64,000 nucleotides of DNA from Bacteroidia bacterium (GTDB lineage: Bacteria; Bacteroidota; Bacteroidia; Chitinophagales; Chitinophagaceae), in contig JAUHYD010000020.1 of assembly GCA_030426665.1 (NCBI GenBank), positions 28,169 to 92,168 on the forward strand, in the 5' to 3' direction. A model generated the notes under the pieces. The model had not been told where the DNA came from and searched no databases. It worked only from the letters and a program-made list of their open reading frames with translations. Below are positions 17,791 through 25,391 of this stretch, piece by piece. Position 1 is the first letter of the stretch. Every line of letters begins with the position of its first letter. Made by a program: the position numbers and the translations under genes.

Positions 17791-18597
17791 GTGAATACCG
17801 GGGAATACATAGAATCAGGAATTTTGGAGGCATACGTGCTTGGCGTGCTTACTGCAGATGAAAATCTGGAAGTAGCAGCCTACGTGGCTATGCACCCTGA
17901 ACTTTCTGCCGAACTGGACGCTATTGAGTCAGCTTTGATTCAGTATTCGGCTTCCGGCGTTTCTTTGCCTCAGGTCGGTGTATCTGATAAAATATGGAAA
18001 ACAATTAACCCATCGGCTCCATTGGCCTCAGCGTCAAAAAACGTTCCATTGCCCGCTCCTCAGAAAAACGTGCAGTGGAGATATGCCGCTATATGGATTG
18101 TGCTTGCCGGCAGTTTGGCGCTGAATCTATTGCTATGGAATATCGGTAGAAAAAATGCTGACACAGCAATAGCGCTGACTAAAGAGGTGGCCTGTCTTCA
18201 TATGGATCAGCAACTGCTCACTGCACAGCTGGACGACTACCTAAAGGCAAAAGACATGATGGCGGACACCGCCATGCAGACTATTGTAATGCACACAATG
18301 CAAAAAGGCCACCCTATGGCCGCTACCCTGTATTGGAGCAAAGAAAAAGCAGAGGCATATGTTTCTGTAGATGGCCTGCCGAAACCGCCTGAAGGCATGC
18401 AATATCAATTGTGGGTTATACAAGATGGCAAACCGGTAGACATGGGCGTACTATCTAACAAAATGGCAAATACTCCTAAAATACAGAAAGTAGCCATGGC
18501 GGTTAGTTCAGGTGAAGCTTTTGCTATAACACTCGAAAAGAATGGTGGCAGCCCTGTCCCGACAATGGAGAACCTCTACGTATTAGGAAAAGCATAG
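17791..18597 (+). CDS. RskA-like anti-sigma factor
   Basis: A 268-residue protein starting with GTG (VNTGEYIESGILEAYVLG). The N-terminal ~75 residues form the cytoplasmic anti-sigma domain (LEAYVLGVLTADENLEVAAY). One membrane helix lies near 91-113 (YAAIWIVLAGSLALNLLLW). The periplasmic C-terminal domain has the RskA signature (LPKPPEGMQYQLWVIQDGKPVDMGVL). It should sequester the ECF sigma factor encoded immediately upstream and release it after regulated proteolysis. The zinc-binding HCC motif of ZAS anti-sigmas is absent, as in RskA. Confidence 0.92.
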   Translation: MNTGEYIESGILEAYVLGVLTADENLEVAAYVAMHPELSAELDAIESALIQYSASGVSLPQVGVSDKIWKTINPSAPLASASKNVPLPAPQKNVQWRYAAIWIVLAGSLALNLLLWNIGRKNADTAIALTKEVACLHMDQQLLTAQLDDYLKAKDMMADTAMQTIVMHTMQKGHPMAATLYWSKEKAEAYVSVDGLPKPPEGMQYQLWVIQDGKPVDMGVLSNKMANTPKIQKVAMAVSSGEAFAITLEKNGGSPVPTMENLYVLGKA

Positions 18598-18732
18598 TAC
18601 AGAAGCGCACTTTATCTTTCGCCTTAACCTCGCCTTTTTTACAAATTATTTAAAAAGATTGCAACAAAGCCTATTTCTATAGCGGCAGCAATCATACTTT
18701 TCATTATTTTGCCTGTTCAACTACAAAACAAC

Positions 18733-19278
18733 ATGAGTTTACAGATAGGAATAGGCTCTCGTGTAGAGCATCCGCACTTTGGCAAAGGCGTTGTAGTAGA
18801 AACCGCCTTAGAGTCACTTATCATTTGGTTTAAATCGCAATCAGATACCAGAATCATCAGCAAAGAATACACGGAACTAAAAGTATTGGCTGCATCCGAG
18901 GACTCGGGAACTCCGGACTCAATATCTCTTGCAGATATAGAACATGCTTTAAACAACATACTTGACCAGCGCCTACATGACACACAAATTGTGCCAATTG
19001 CAACCCGCTGGAGAGGTGGCAATATGGTACTTAAACCCGGCGATGCATCGCTACAGTCGAAGGAGGTGCCGATTAATACCTTCTTCCATAAGATAGTAAT
19101 GGTCCGCGACCGATTAAGGGTATTGGAACAAAAAATAAACGCTCACAAAGTGCTGACGGATGATGAAAAGGTAGAATTGCAACAATACATAACCGCTGTA
19201 TATGGTTCGCTTACTACATTTAATATTCTGTTCAAAGAAACGCATCATCAGTTTAAGGGGATGAGTGGGAAGGATTAG
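18733..19278 (+). CDS. Conserved hypothetical protein with Tudor/SH3-like N-terminus
   Basis: A 181-residue cytoplasmic protein from the ATG at 18733 (MSLQIGIGSRVEHPHFGKGVV); an upstream TTG at 18709 is less likely. The GSRVxHPxFGxGVV motif matches the small beta-barrel found at the C-terminus of UvrD-like helicases and in some Bacteroidota proteins. The rest is helical and charged (RDRLRVLEQKINAHKVLTDDEKVELQQYI). No catalytic motif is seen. The function is unknown; nucleic-acid or protein binding by the barrel is a guess. Confidence 0.75.
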   Translation: MSLQIGIGSRVEHPHFGKGVVVETALESLIIWFKSQSDTRIISKEYTELKVLAASEDSGTPDSISLADIEHALNNILDQRLHDTQIVPIATRWRGGNMVLKPGDASLQSKEVPINTFFHKIVMVRDRLRVLEQKINAHKVLTDDEKVELQQYITAVYGSLTTFNILFKETHHQFKGMSGKD

Positions 19279-19409
19279 ACAATTTGACAATTCGGCAATG
19301 AGACAATTTGAAAATGTTATTCGGGTATTTGATAGTCGTTCAGATTGCTGTAGTAGTATGGATTCAGGGATTTGATATGGGGAACAGTGATAAATGCAAA
19401 ATATAAAAA

Positions 19410-20777
19410 ATGAAAAAGATAATACTTTCGGTTGCAGCCCTTGCTGCTGTATTTACTGCGCAGAGCCGGGAACAAGATTCACTGATGTTTCGGAAAATAT
19501 CGGATGATATAATGCTTCATGGCACTTGTTATGATAACCTTAGAGTATTATGCAAAACAGTTGGCCACAGACTGAGTGGTACTCCGGCTGCCGACAAAGC
19601 TGTAAAATGGGGCGAAAAGGCTATGAAAGGAACGGGTGCAGACCGTGTATGGCTTCAGCCTGCAAATGTACCTGTATGGCACAGAGGAAAGGAAAGCCTG
19701 GAACTTAAGCTTAACGGCAAATACAGAGCTGTGCCAACACTATCGCTAGGGAACAGCGAGGGCACGGGTGGGAAAACACTTGAGGCACCGATAGTGATGG
19801 TGAATACCTTTGATGAATATATGGCGTTGCCTGAAAGCGCAGTGAAGGATAAAATCGTTTTCTTCAATTACCGTTTCCGTCAAGACCTTGTGAATAGCTT
19901 TGAAGGATATGGAGATGCCGTAAAGTACCGATGGAACAGCCCGAATATTGCTGCCAAGCGCGGTGCAGCCGGTATTATCATCCGTTCCATTTCTACCGGC
20001 GAAGACAATTTCCCGCATACAGGCAGTATGCACTATGCAGATTCTGTAAAGAAACTCCCGGAAATGGCCATTGGCAACAGGACAGCCGATGCGCTCGAAT
20101 TTGCCTGTAAAACGGGAACGGTTGCTGCACGCATGACATCGGAATGCACGATGCGTAAAGAGTTAGCGCCATCATTCAACGTGATTGGAGAAATTAAGGG
20201 CACCGAAGAACCGGAAAAAATTATCACTGTGGGTGGTCACTTAGACTCATGGGATGTGGGAGAAGGCGCTCATGACGATGGCGCAGGGTGCGTACAAGCC
20301 ATTGAGGTACTGCGCGCATTCAAAGCACTAGGCATTAAACCCAAATATACAATACGTGCGGTGCTGTTTATGAACGAAGAAAATGGCGTAGCCGGCGGCA
20401 ATGCTTATGCCGACTCTGCTATAGCCAGAAAGGAACAACATATACTGGCAATAGAAAGTGATGCAGGTGGCTTTTCTCCACGAGGAATCGGGTTTGAGAT
20501 GAGCCCCGAACAGAAAGAAAAAATCCTGAAATACACCGATTTATTTCGCCCTTACAATGTCTATGACTTTACGATGGAAGAAGGCGGTGTAGATATAGGT
20601 CCCATACACCGAAAATTGAAAGTACCGGCTGCCGGACTTATCCCCGATTCGCAACGCTACTTTGACTACCACCATACCAACAACGATGTATTTGAACAGG
20701 TAAACCACCGCGAGTTAAAGCTTGGTGCCGTTACATTAGCGCAGTTGATCTACTTAGTGAATGTGCATGGAATATAG
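19410..20777 (+). CDS. M28-family zinc aminopeptidase (carboxypeptidase Q-like)
   Basis: A 455-residue protein with a short signal peptide (MKKIILSVAALAAVFTAQS). A PA-domain insert covers about 110-240. The M28 metal ligands are visible in order: His in GGHLDSWD, Asp in AHDDGAG, Glu-Glu in FMNEENGVAGG, Asp in AIESDAGGFSP and His in YFDYHHTNNDVF. Two zinc ions are therefore expected. The protein resembles secreted dipeptidases of the plasma glutamate carboxypeptidase group and probably acts in the periplasm on peptides. It is flanked on the right by a convergent HTH gene. Confidence 0.93.
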   Translation: MKKIILSVAALAAVFTAQSREQDSLMFRKISDDIMLHGTCYDNLRVLCKTVGHRLSGTPAADKAVKWGEKAMKGTGADRVWLQPANVPVWHRGKESLELKLNGKYRAVPTLSLGNSEGTGGKTLEAPIVMVNTFDEYMALPESAVKDKIVFFNYRFRQDLVNSFEGYGDAVKYRWNSPNIAAKRGAAGIIIRSISTGEDNFPHTGSMHYADSVKKLPEMAIGNRTADALEFACKTGTVAARMTSECTMRKELAPSFNVIGEIKGTEEPEKIITVGGHLDSWDVGEGAHDDGAGCVQAIEVLRAFKALGIKPKYTIRAVLFMNEENGVAGGNAYADSAIARKEQHILAIESDAGGFSPRGIGFEMSPEQKEKILKYTDLFRPYNVYDFTMEEGGVDIGPIHRKLKVPAAGLIPDSQRYFDYHHTNNDVFEQVNHRELKLGAVTLAQLIYLVNVHGI

Positions 20778-20876
20778 GGGATTGAGAAAGCCTTTCTAAT
20801 CGCATACGAAACAGTAGTGGCTCCAAAAATGCGGCTATCTACATTTTGATCCGGTAAACGGGCACAATTGCGCCCT

Positions 20877-21077
20877 CTAGTCGCCATCTTCCAACTCAAA
20901 CAGCTCTTCAACAGGTTTACCTACAACTTTTGCAATCTTTAGTACCAAAATTGCCGAGGGCACATACTTAGCTGACTCTATCGCGATAATTGTCTGGCGC
21001 GATACGCTCACTTTTTCTGCAAGGTCGGCTTGGGTAAGGTTCATTCTGGCACGCTCTACTTTTACAATGTTTTTCAT
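20877..21077 (-). CDS. Cro/CI-type HTH transcriptional regulator
   Basis: A 66-residue protein that is almost entirely one HTH_3 domain (RMNLTQADLAEKVSVSRQTI), ending VEELFELEDGD. This compact YgzD-like type often pairs with a small membrane protein. Its ATG overlaps the stop of the upstream membrane-protein gene (ATGA overlap at 21074-21077), so the two are translationally coupled. The palindrome at 21595-21609 upstream of the operon is a likely operator for autoregulation. Confidence 0.88.
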   Translation of the reverse strand: MKNIVKVERARMNLTQADLAEKVSVSRQTIIAIESAKYVPSAILVLKIAKVVGKPVEELFELEDGD

Positions 21078-21562
21078 AGTTCAGTAGATTTTGATAGGCG
21101 TGGCTTAATGTGCAAAATGTAGTAGTACACTGCAATAAATATAATAAGTATCGTGAATAGGTTTACTTCCATAGCCACCAAAAATGCACTGTCATACAAA
21201 AATATAGTTGTTAGAAACAAGACTATATAATTTGTGTAGACACTCAACTGAAAGGCATGAAGGCGCACAGTACGCACATATTCATCTTCCATTTTCTCTT
21301 TGGCAAATGCTACCATAAACAGGCCGAGAAAAGTAAGCACCAAGGCAAATGTGAGATTGAGGTCTGCACTAAAATCGGGACTAAAAAGGGTGTTCGATGT
21401 GTCAAATATACCCTTTTGTTTGCCGGACTTATCGGCGACTTTCAGCCACTCAAATACAGTAACATTGAGAAAGCTGGTAGCAATCAGCCACATCAAACCC
21501 AAAGGCAATAATACCCAACCAATGAGGCGACACTTATTCGGGAGCAAAAGATGGTTTTTCAT
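21074..21562 (-). CDS. Four-helix membrane protein paired with the HTH regulator
   Basis: A 162-residue protein with about four membrane segments (LIGWVLLPLGLMWLIATSFL, LTFALVLTFLGLFMVAFA, YTNYIVLFLTTIFLYDSAF, LFTILIIFIAVYYYILHI). The loop AFAKEKMEDEYVRTVRLHAFQ resembles proteins commonly found next to YgzD-type regulators, where the two may form a membrane-linked switch. It is the first gene of a two-gene operon. The substrate or signal is unknown. Confidence 0.75.
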   Translation of the reverse strand: MKNHLLLPNKCRLIGWVLLPLGLMWLIATSFLNVTVFEWLKVADKSGKQKGIFDTSNTLFSPDFSADLNLTFALVLTFLGLFMVAFAKEKMEDEYVRTVRLHAFQLSVYTNYIVLFLTTIFLYDSAFLVAMEVNLFTILIIFIAVYYYILHIKPRLSKSTEL

Positions 21563-21578
21563 GTTGTTTATTTTTTTT

Positions 21579-21586
21579 CAAAGGTA
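21579..21586 (-). promoter_or_regulatory. -7 box (TACCTTTG) of the HTH/membrane operon
   Basis: The minus strand reads TACCTTTG, ending 17 bp before the ATG at 21562. The operator-like palindrome at 21595-21609 lies directly upstream, between the -7 box and the expected -33 position. Confidence 0.55.
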
Positions 21587-21594
21587 TGGTCTAT

Positions 21595-21621
21595 TTTACA
21601 AAATGTAAAGTTTGTTTTACA
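21595..21621. promoter_or_regulatory. Palindromic operator TTTACA-aaa-TGTAAA plus a third half-site
   Basis: A perfect palindrome TTTACA N3 TGTAAA lies at 21595-21609. Another TTTACA lies at 21616-21621, exactly 21 bp from the first, which is two helical turns. Such spacing fits cooperative dimers of the HTH protein encoded by this operon. Binding is inferred. Confidence 0.55.
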
Positions 21622-22016
21622 TTTTAACAATTATTGCTCTGTATTTTTAAGAAAAGAACCCAATTTGCTATCACTCCTGACACGCTTAATCGCCGAAAAT
21701 TGTCTTCCGATTATAAATTGTAGCCTACGATATACCCATCTTCCGAAATACTTCTGAAACAGCACCCTCAATCGTTGACTGCTTGAGCGCAAATACGATC
21801 AGCGCTTCTGTCAATAGTTAATTACATTAATTTATTTTCGTTTTTTATTGTATAATTAACGCCCCAATTTCTCTGATTAGCAACTGTCCAGATTTGTGGT
21901 GGAACGTCAATTCCATTACTCCCTATTTTCAAAAAATCAACAATTAAAAACCTGATGTTAATACTGATGTGGAGAGATTTAGAATCGATAAGCCGATTTA
22001 TTAATTATTAATTTTT
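21622..22016. other. AT-rich intergenic stretch before gapA
   Basis: No gene, repeat or strong hairpin seen in this stretch; only the operator to its left and the gapA -7 box to its right can be assigned. Confidence 0.5.
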
Positions 22017-22024
22017 TACCTTTG
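22017..22024 (+). promoter_or_regulatory. -7 box (TACCTTTG) for gapA
   Basis: TACCTTTG matches TAnnTTTG, 38 bp before the gapA ATG. The -33 region is A/T-rich without a clear TTTG. Confidence 0.6.
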
Positions 22025-22062
22025 CGCGATATTTTAAAACGTTTTTAAATCAATTTTCAACA

Positions 22063-23073
22063 ATGAATAAAGTAAAAGTTGCCATTAATGGCTTTGGCCG
22101 TATCGGTCGTCTTGCCTTCCGTCAGATTTACAACATGGAAGGAATTGAAGTGGTTGCAATCAATGACCTAACCAAGCCAAATGTACTTGCACATCTGCTG
22201 AAATACGACACTACCCAGGGACGTTTCGGGCAAAATGTCACAAACACAGACAATTCTATTTCCGTTAATGGCAATGAAATCAAAATTTACGCACAAAAAG
22301 ACCCAAGTCAAATTCCATGGGGAGCCCATGACACGGACGTTGTACTGGAGTGTACAGGCTTTTTTGCTGATAAAGATAAGGCATCTGCTCACCTGACTGC
22401 AGGAGCAAAGAAAGTGGTTATCTCAGCACCGGCAACAGGTGATGTAAAAACTATTGTATTTAATGTAAACCATGACCTCCTTGACGGAACAGAAACTGTA
22501 ATCAGTTGCGCATCTTGTACTACCAACTGCCTTGCGCCGATGGCAAAGGTTCTTAACGACTCATTTGGTATCGTTACCGGCCTTATGACAACAATACACG
22601 CATATACAAACGACCAAAATACGCTGGATGCACCTCACGCCAAAGGAGACCTTCGCCGTGCACGTGCAGCAGCAGAAAATATCATTCCAAACTCTACAGG
22701 AGCTGCAAAAGCAATCGGTTTGGTGCTTCCTGAGTTAAAAGGAAAATTGGATGGTTCTGCACAGCGTGTTCCTACAGCTACAGGCTCGCTAACTGAACTT
22801 GTTACTGTTCTGAATAAGAAAACAAGTGTTGAGGAAGTAAATGCTGCCATGAGTGCTGCTGCCAATGAAAGTTTTGGTTACAATACCGACGAAATAGTAA
22901 GTAGCGACATCATTGGCACCTCTTTCGGTTCATTGTTTGATGCTACACAAACTAAAGTAATCACTTCGGGTGACACCCAACTTGTAAAAACAACAAGCTG
23001 GTACGACAACGAAATGAGCTATGTAAGCCAGCTCGTTCGTACGGTAAAGTACATTGCTGAACTTCAGAAATAA
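22063..23073 (+). CDS. gapA: Glyceraldehyde-3-phosphate dehydrogenase, type I
   Basis: A 336-residue protein of full family length. The NAD-binding Rossmann start is [14 protein letters not shown]. The catalytic Cys lies in [12 protein letters not shown], and the distal [14 protein letters not shown] segment and the HAYTNDQ catalytic His region are present. It interconverts glyceraldehyde-3-phosphate and 1,3-bisphosphoglycerate in glycolysis and gluconeogenesis, in the cytoplasm. Codon use and the strong terminator suggest high expression as a single-gene unit. Confidence 0.98.
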   Translation: MNKVKVAINGFGRIGRLAFRQIYNMEGIEVVAINDLTKPNVLAHLLKYDTTQGRFGQNVTNTDNSISVNGNEIKIYAQKDPSQIPWGAHDTDVVLECTGFFADKDKASAHLTAGAKKVVISAPATGDVKTIVFNVNHDLLDGTETVISCASCTTNCLAPMAKVLNDSFGIVTGLMTTIHAYTNDQNTLDAPHAKGDLRRARAAAENIIPNSTGAAKAIGLVLPELKGKLDGSAQRVPTATGSLTELVTVLNKKTSVEEVNAAMSAAANESFGYNTDEIVSSDIIGTSFGSLFDATQTKVITSGDTQLVKTTSWYDNEMSYVSQLVRTVKYIAELQK

Positions 23074-23099
23074 GTTTCAGAAAATATGTTCATGAAAAG

Positions 23100-23134
23100 C
23101 AAGAGGCTGCCAATCCGGTTGCCTCTTGTTTTTT
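23100..23134 (+). terminator. Rho-independent terminator of gapA
   Basis: CAAGAGGC pairs with GCCTCTTG across a 13-base loop, followed directly by six T residues, 27 bp after the gapA stop. Confidence 0.88.
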
Positions 23135-23239
23135 AAGTTTACCCTGACTAAAACAGAAAATCGGCAAATGGATGCATCATTATCAATTATGCCTATACCT
23201 ACCAACTACATTGTGACTGACAAGTTGCAACTGATACCT

Positions 23240-23247
23240 TAACTTTG
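23240..23247 (+). promoter_or_regulatory. -7 box (TAACTTTG) for the ferredoxin gene
   Basis: TAACTTTG matches TAnnTTTG and lies 29 bp before the ferredoxin ATG at 23277. Confidence 0.55.
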
Positions 23248-23276
23248 CCGCAACCAACTGACATTTAGAACCATTC

Positions 23277-23612
23277 ATGTATACTATTAAATTCACATTT
23301 GAACAAAAGGGTCTTGAGCCCGTAATACTTAAAGACATTGCTCCTGACCAAAGCATATTAGAAGTTGCGCTTGACAATAATATAGAACTTCACCACAATT
23401 GCGGGATGGTGTGTGCGTGCAGTACCTGCCATATATACCTGCAAAAAGGAGAAGAGCATGTGCCGGAAATTACCGACCGTGAGGAGGATTTTATTGACAG
23501 AGCACGTAACCCAAGAATCAACTCCCGGCTGGGTTGTCAGTGTATTTTAGAAGATGGCGAGGGCACCCTGGAAGTTTCCGTACCTGACCAATCACTAATA
23601 CACGGCGAATAG
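23277..23612 (+). CDS. fdx: 2Fe-2S ferredoxin, adrenodoxin/Isc type
   Basis: A 111-residue protein with the [2Fe-2S] ligands in HHNCGMVCACSTCHIY (pattern C-x5-C-x2-C for the three ligand cysteines) and the fourth cysteine in SRLGCQC. The acidic EITDREEDFID stretch is the usual partner-binding face of adrenodoxin-type ferredoxins. It acts in electron transfer, typically during Fe-S cluster assembly. The next gene is iscX, which supports an Fe-S assembly role, although iscSUA-hscBA are not here. Confidence 0.93.
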   Translation: MYTIKFTFEQKGLEPVILKDIAPDQSILEVALDNNIELHHNCGMVCACSTCHIYLQKGEEHVPEITDREEDFIDRARNPRINSRLGCQCILEDGEGTLEVSVPDQSLIHGE

Positions 23613-23669
23613 CTGGTTTAATATCCTTCTGAACAACTGAATATTTGAACGCCAATTACAATTACTTAT

Positions 23670-23903
23670 ATGTACGAGCCACCCATTAACTGGAATGATT
23701 ACGAAGATATTGCCATAAAGCTATATGAAAAGTTTGGCGATGATTTTGGCGAAAGCCAAATATATCGTTTGAGATTTACGGACCTTATTGAATGGGTATT
23801 GGAGATACCTAATTTCGAAGGGAAAAGAGAAAATTGCAACGAAGGACACTTGGAAATGATTCAATCTTCCTGGGTGTACGAATGGCGAGACAGCCAAAAA
23901 TAA
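23670..23903 (+). CDS. iscX: Fe-S cluster assembly protein IscX
   Basis: A 77-residue protein with the IscX pattern: NWNDYEDIAIKLYEKFGDDF, then LRFTDLIEWVLEIPNFEG and a NEGHLEMIQSSWVYEW end. It is slightly longer at the N-terminus than E. coli IscX (66 aa). IscX binds iron and the cysteine desulfurase IscS and modulates sulfur transfer. It lies 57 bp after the ferredoxin gene and is probably in the same transcript. This matches the fdx-iscX end of the proteobacterial isc operon without the rest of the cluster. Confidence 0.92.
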   Translation: MYEPPINWNDYEDIAIKLYEKFGDDFGESQIYRLRFTDLIEWVLEIPNFEGKRENCNEGHLEMIQSSWVYEWRDSQK

Positions 23904-24064
23904 AACATGGCTTCTGAATAGGAATGTCAGGACAATATGCAGTGTTTTTTAATAGCATATTCCTGTAATATCCGGATTAACGCTCACATTAGATATATAC
24001 GCTCCGGTCGTCCTGACACAATTTTTTTCAAAACACCTCAACCTGTTTTTTAGACAAAACAAGG

Positions 24065-24072
24065 TATCTTTG
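24065..24072 (+). promoter_or_regulatory. -7 box (TATCTTTG) for the TPR protein gene
   Basis: TATCTTTG matches TAnnTTTG and ends 18 bp before the ATG at 24091, giving a short leader. Confidence 0.6.
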
Positions 24073-24090
24073 CACCCCATAAAGAAAAAA

Positions 24091-24741
24091 ATGAACTTAC
24101 GTCGCATATTTGTATTTTATCGTCTTCCAATAGCGATAGGACTTATTATTCTTGGTTTTGTTATCGGATTTCAGGTTACCTGGTGGATTGCCTGGATCCC
24201 ATTCCTTGCCGCCGTATTAATGATAACGGCGTATTTCCTTATCGGACCAATGACGCTCATTCAGGGTTATATGGAAAGCGGAGACATGGAGGGTGCTGAA
24301 AAGCTCATTAAAATGGTGAAATACCCAAACTTACTTTACAAGCCTATCCGTTCGTCTTACTATATGCTTCAGGCCAACTTTTCTACTATGGGCGAAGATC
24401 TTGACATGGCAGAGGCTCAACTCAGAAAAGGCTTAGAGGCCGGTGTACCGGAAAAAGATTACGAAGGAACAGCCTATCTCCAATTAGGAGCCATTGCTCA
24501 GAAAAAAGGTAATACCAAAGAAGCCTATGAGCATCTGAGAAAAGCTGTAAAAATAGGGCTGGCTGACGCCGACAATGCTGCTACCGCCTACCTGCAATTG
24601 TCCGGAATTTGTGTCCAGCGCCGCGACTTTAGAAATGCGAAAATTTACTTCAACAAAGCCAAATCCTGCAAAGCGAAAAATGAGCAGGTGGTTGAGCAGA
24701 TAAAAGAAATGGCTAAGTACATTGCACGTATACCGGGCTAA
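24091..24741 (+). CDS. Membrane-anchored tetratricopeptide repeat protein
   Basis: A 216-residue protein from the ATG at 24091; a TTG at 24070 lies within the promoter box. Two adjacent membrane helices lie at ~10-60 (YRLPIAIGLIILGFVIGF and WIAWIPFLAAVLMITAYFLI). Three or four TPR-like helix pairs follow, including AYLQLGAIAQKKGNTKEAYEHLRKA and AYLQLSGICVQRRDFRNAKIYFNKA. It is probably a cytoplasmic-face scaffold. It is common in Bacteroidota but of unassigned function. Confidence 0.85.
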   Translation: MNLRRIFVFYRLPIAIGLIILGFVIGFQVTWWIAWIPFLAAVLMITAYFLIGPMTLIQGYMESGDMEGAEKLIKMVKYPNLLYKPIRSSYYMLQANFSTMGEDLDMAEAQLRKGLEAGVPEKDYEGTAYLQLGAIAQKKGNTKEAYEHLRKAVKIGLADADNAATAYLQLSGICVQRRDFRNAKIYFNKAKSCKAKNEQVVEQIKEMAKYIARIPG

Positions 24742-24884
24742 AAAGTTTTATCCTTACGCATCGCAGAAAATAGGCACCTCATAGAGGCGGGCCTACCCCC
24801 GTATCATATTGAATTCTCAATTCTATTACATAGCTGCTCAGTTATTTACGACAATCGAGGATTCAGCATCCGGACAATTTTCGG

Positions 24885-25265
24885 TCACCCTGCCATCCAC
24901 AACCCCACCCTACATAGCAATAGCCCACCTATCAGGCTGATTGCGGTATACGTGAGTGCGATAAGAGATTGCCCTTTTTGCATCAGACTGATGTTCTCTA
25001 ATGCAAAAGTTGAGAAGGTTGTAAATCCACCACAAAAGCCGGTAGCCAGTAACAGCATACCCCCCTGTGAGAGCCAGCCATCAGCACCTTTAATAGAGAG
25101 GCCAAACAGAACGCCGATAATGAAAGAACCAACAAGGTTAACACCCATAGTAGCTACCGGAAACGGAACACCCTCTATCCTACCCACCAACACATTAACT
25201 ACGTAACGGAGCATGCTACCGCCGGCACCTCCCAAACCTACCCATAAAAGTGTCTTAGCGTTCAA
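24885..25265 (-). CDS. crcB: Fluoride ion exporter CrcB/Fluc
   Basis: A 126-residue protein with four membrane helices and the Fluc motifs GGAGGSMLRY, GVNLVGSFIIG and GFCGGFTTFSTFALE; the Phe-rich box is the fluoride pathway. It acts as a dual-topology dimer in the inner membrane to release fluoride. I saw no fluoride riboswitch in the 126 bp upstream. Confidence 0.95.
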   Translation of the reverse strand: MNAKTLLWVGLGGAGGSMLRYVVNVLVGRIEGVPFPVATMGVNLVGSFIIGVLFGLSIKGADGWLSQGGMLLLATGFCGGFTTFSTFALENISLMQKGQSLIALTYTAISLIGGLLLCRVGLWMAG

Positions 25266-25332
25266 TACTGTAGATTTATTAATGCAAAATACATGATTTG
25301 GGTTGCAGACGCAAACATGTTCCTCTAAACAA

Positions 25333-25368
25333 ACAAAGCCACGTCCGTATTTGTGGACATGGCTTTGT
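25333..25368 (-). terminator. Terminator downstream of nrdA
   Basis: ACAAAGCCA pairs with TGGCTTTGT, one mismatch, then GTCC/GGAC, around an 8-base loop. It lies 24 bp beyond the nrdA stop. On the minus strand the stem ends in a T-rich run. Confidence 0.8.
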
Positions 25369-25391
25369 ATTATCTAGTCACCGTGAAAGCG

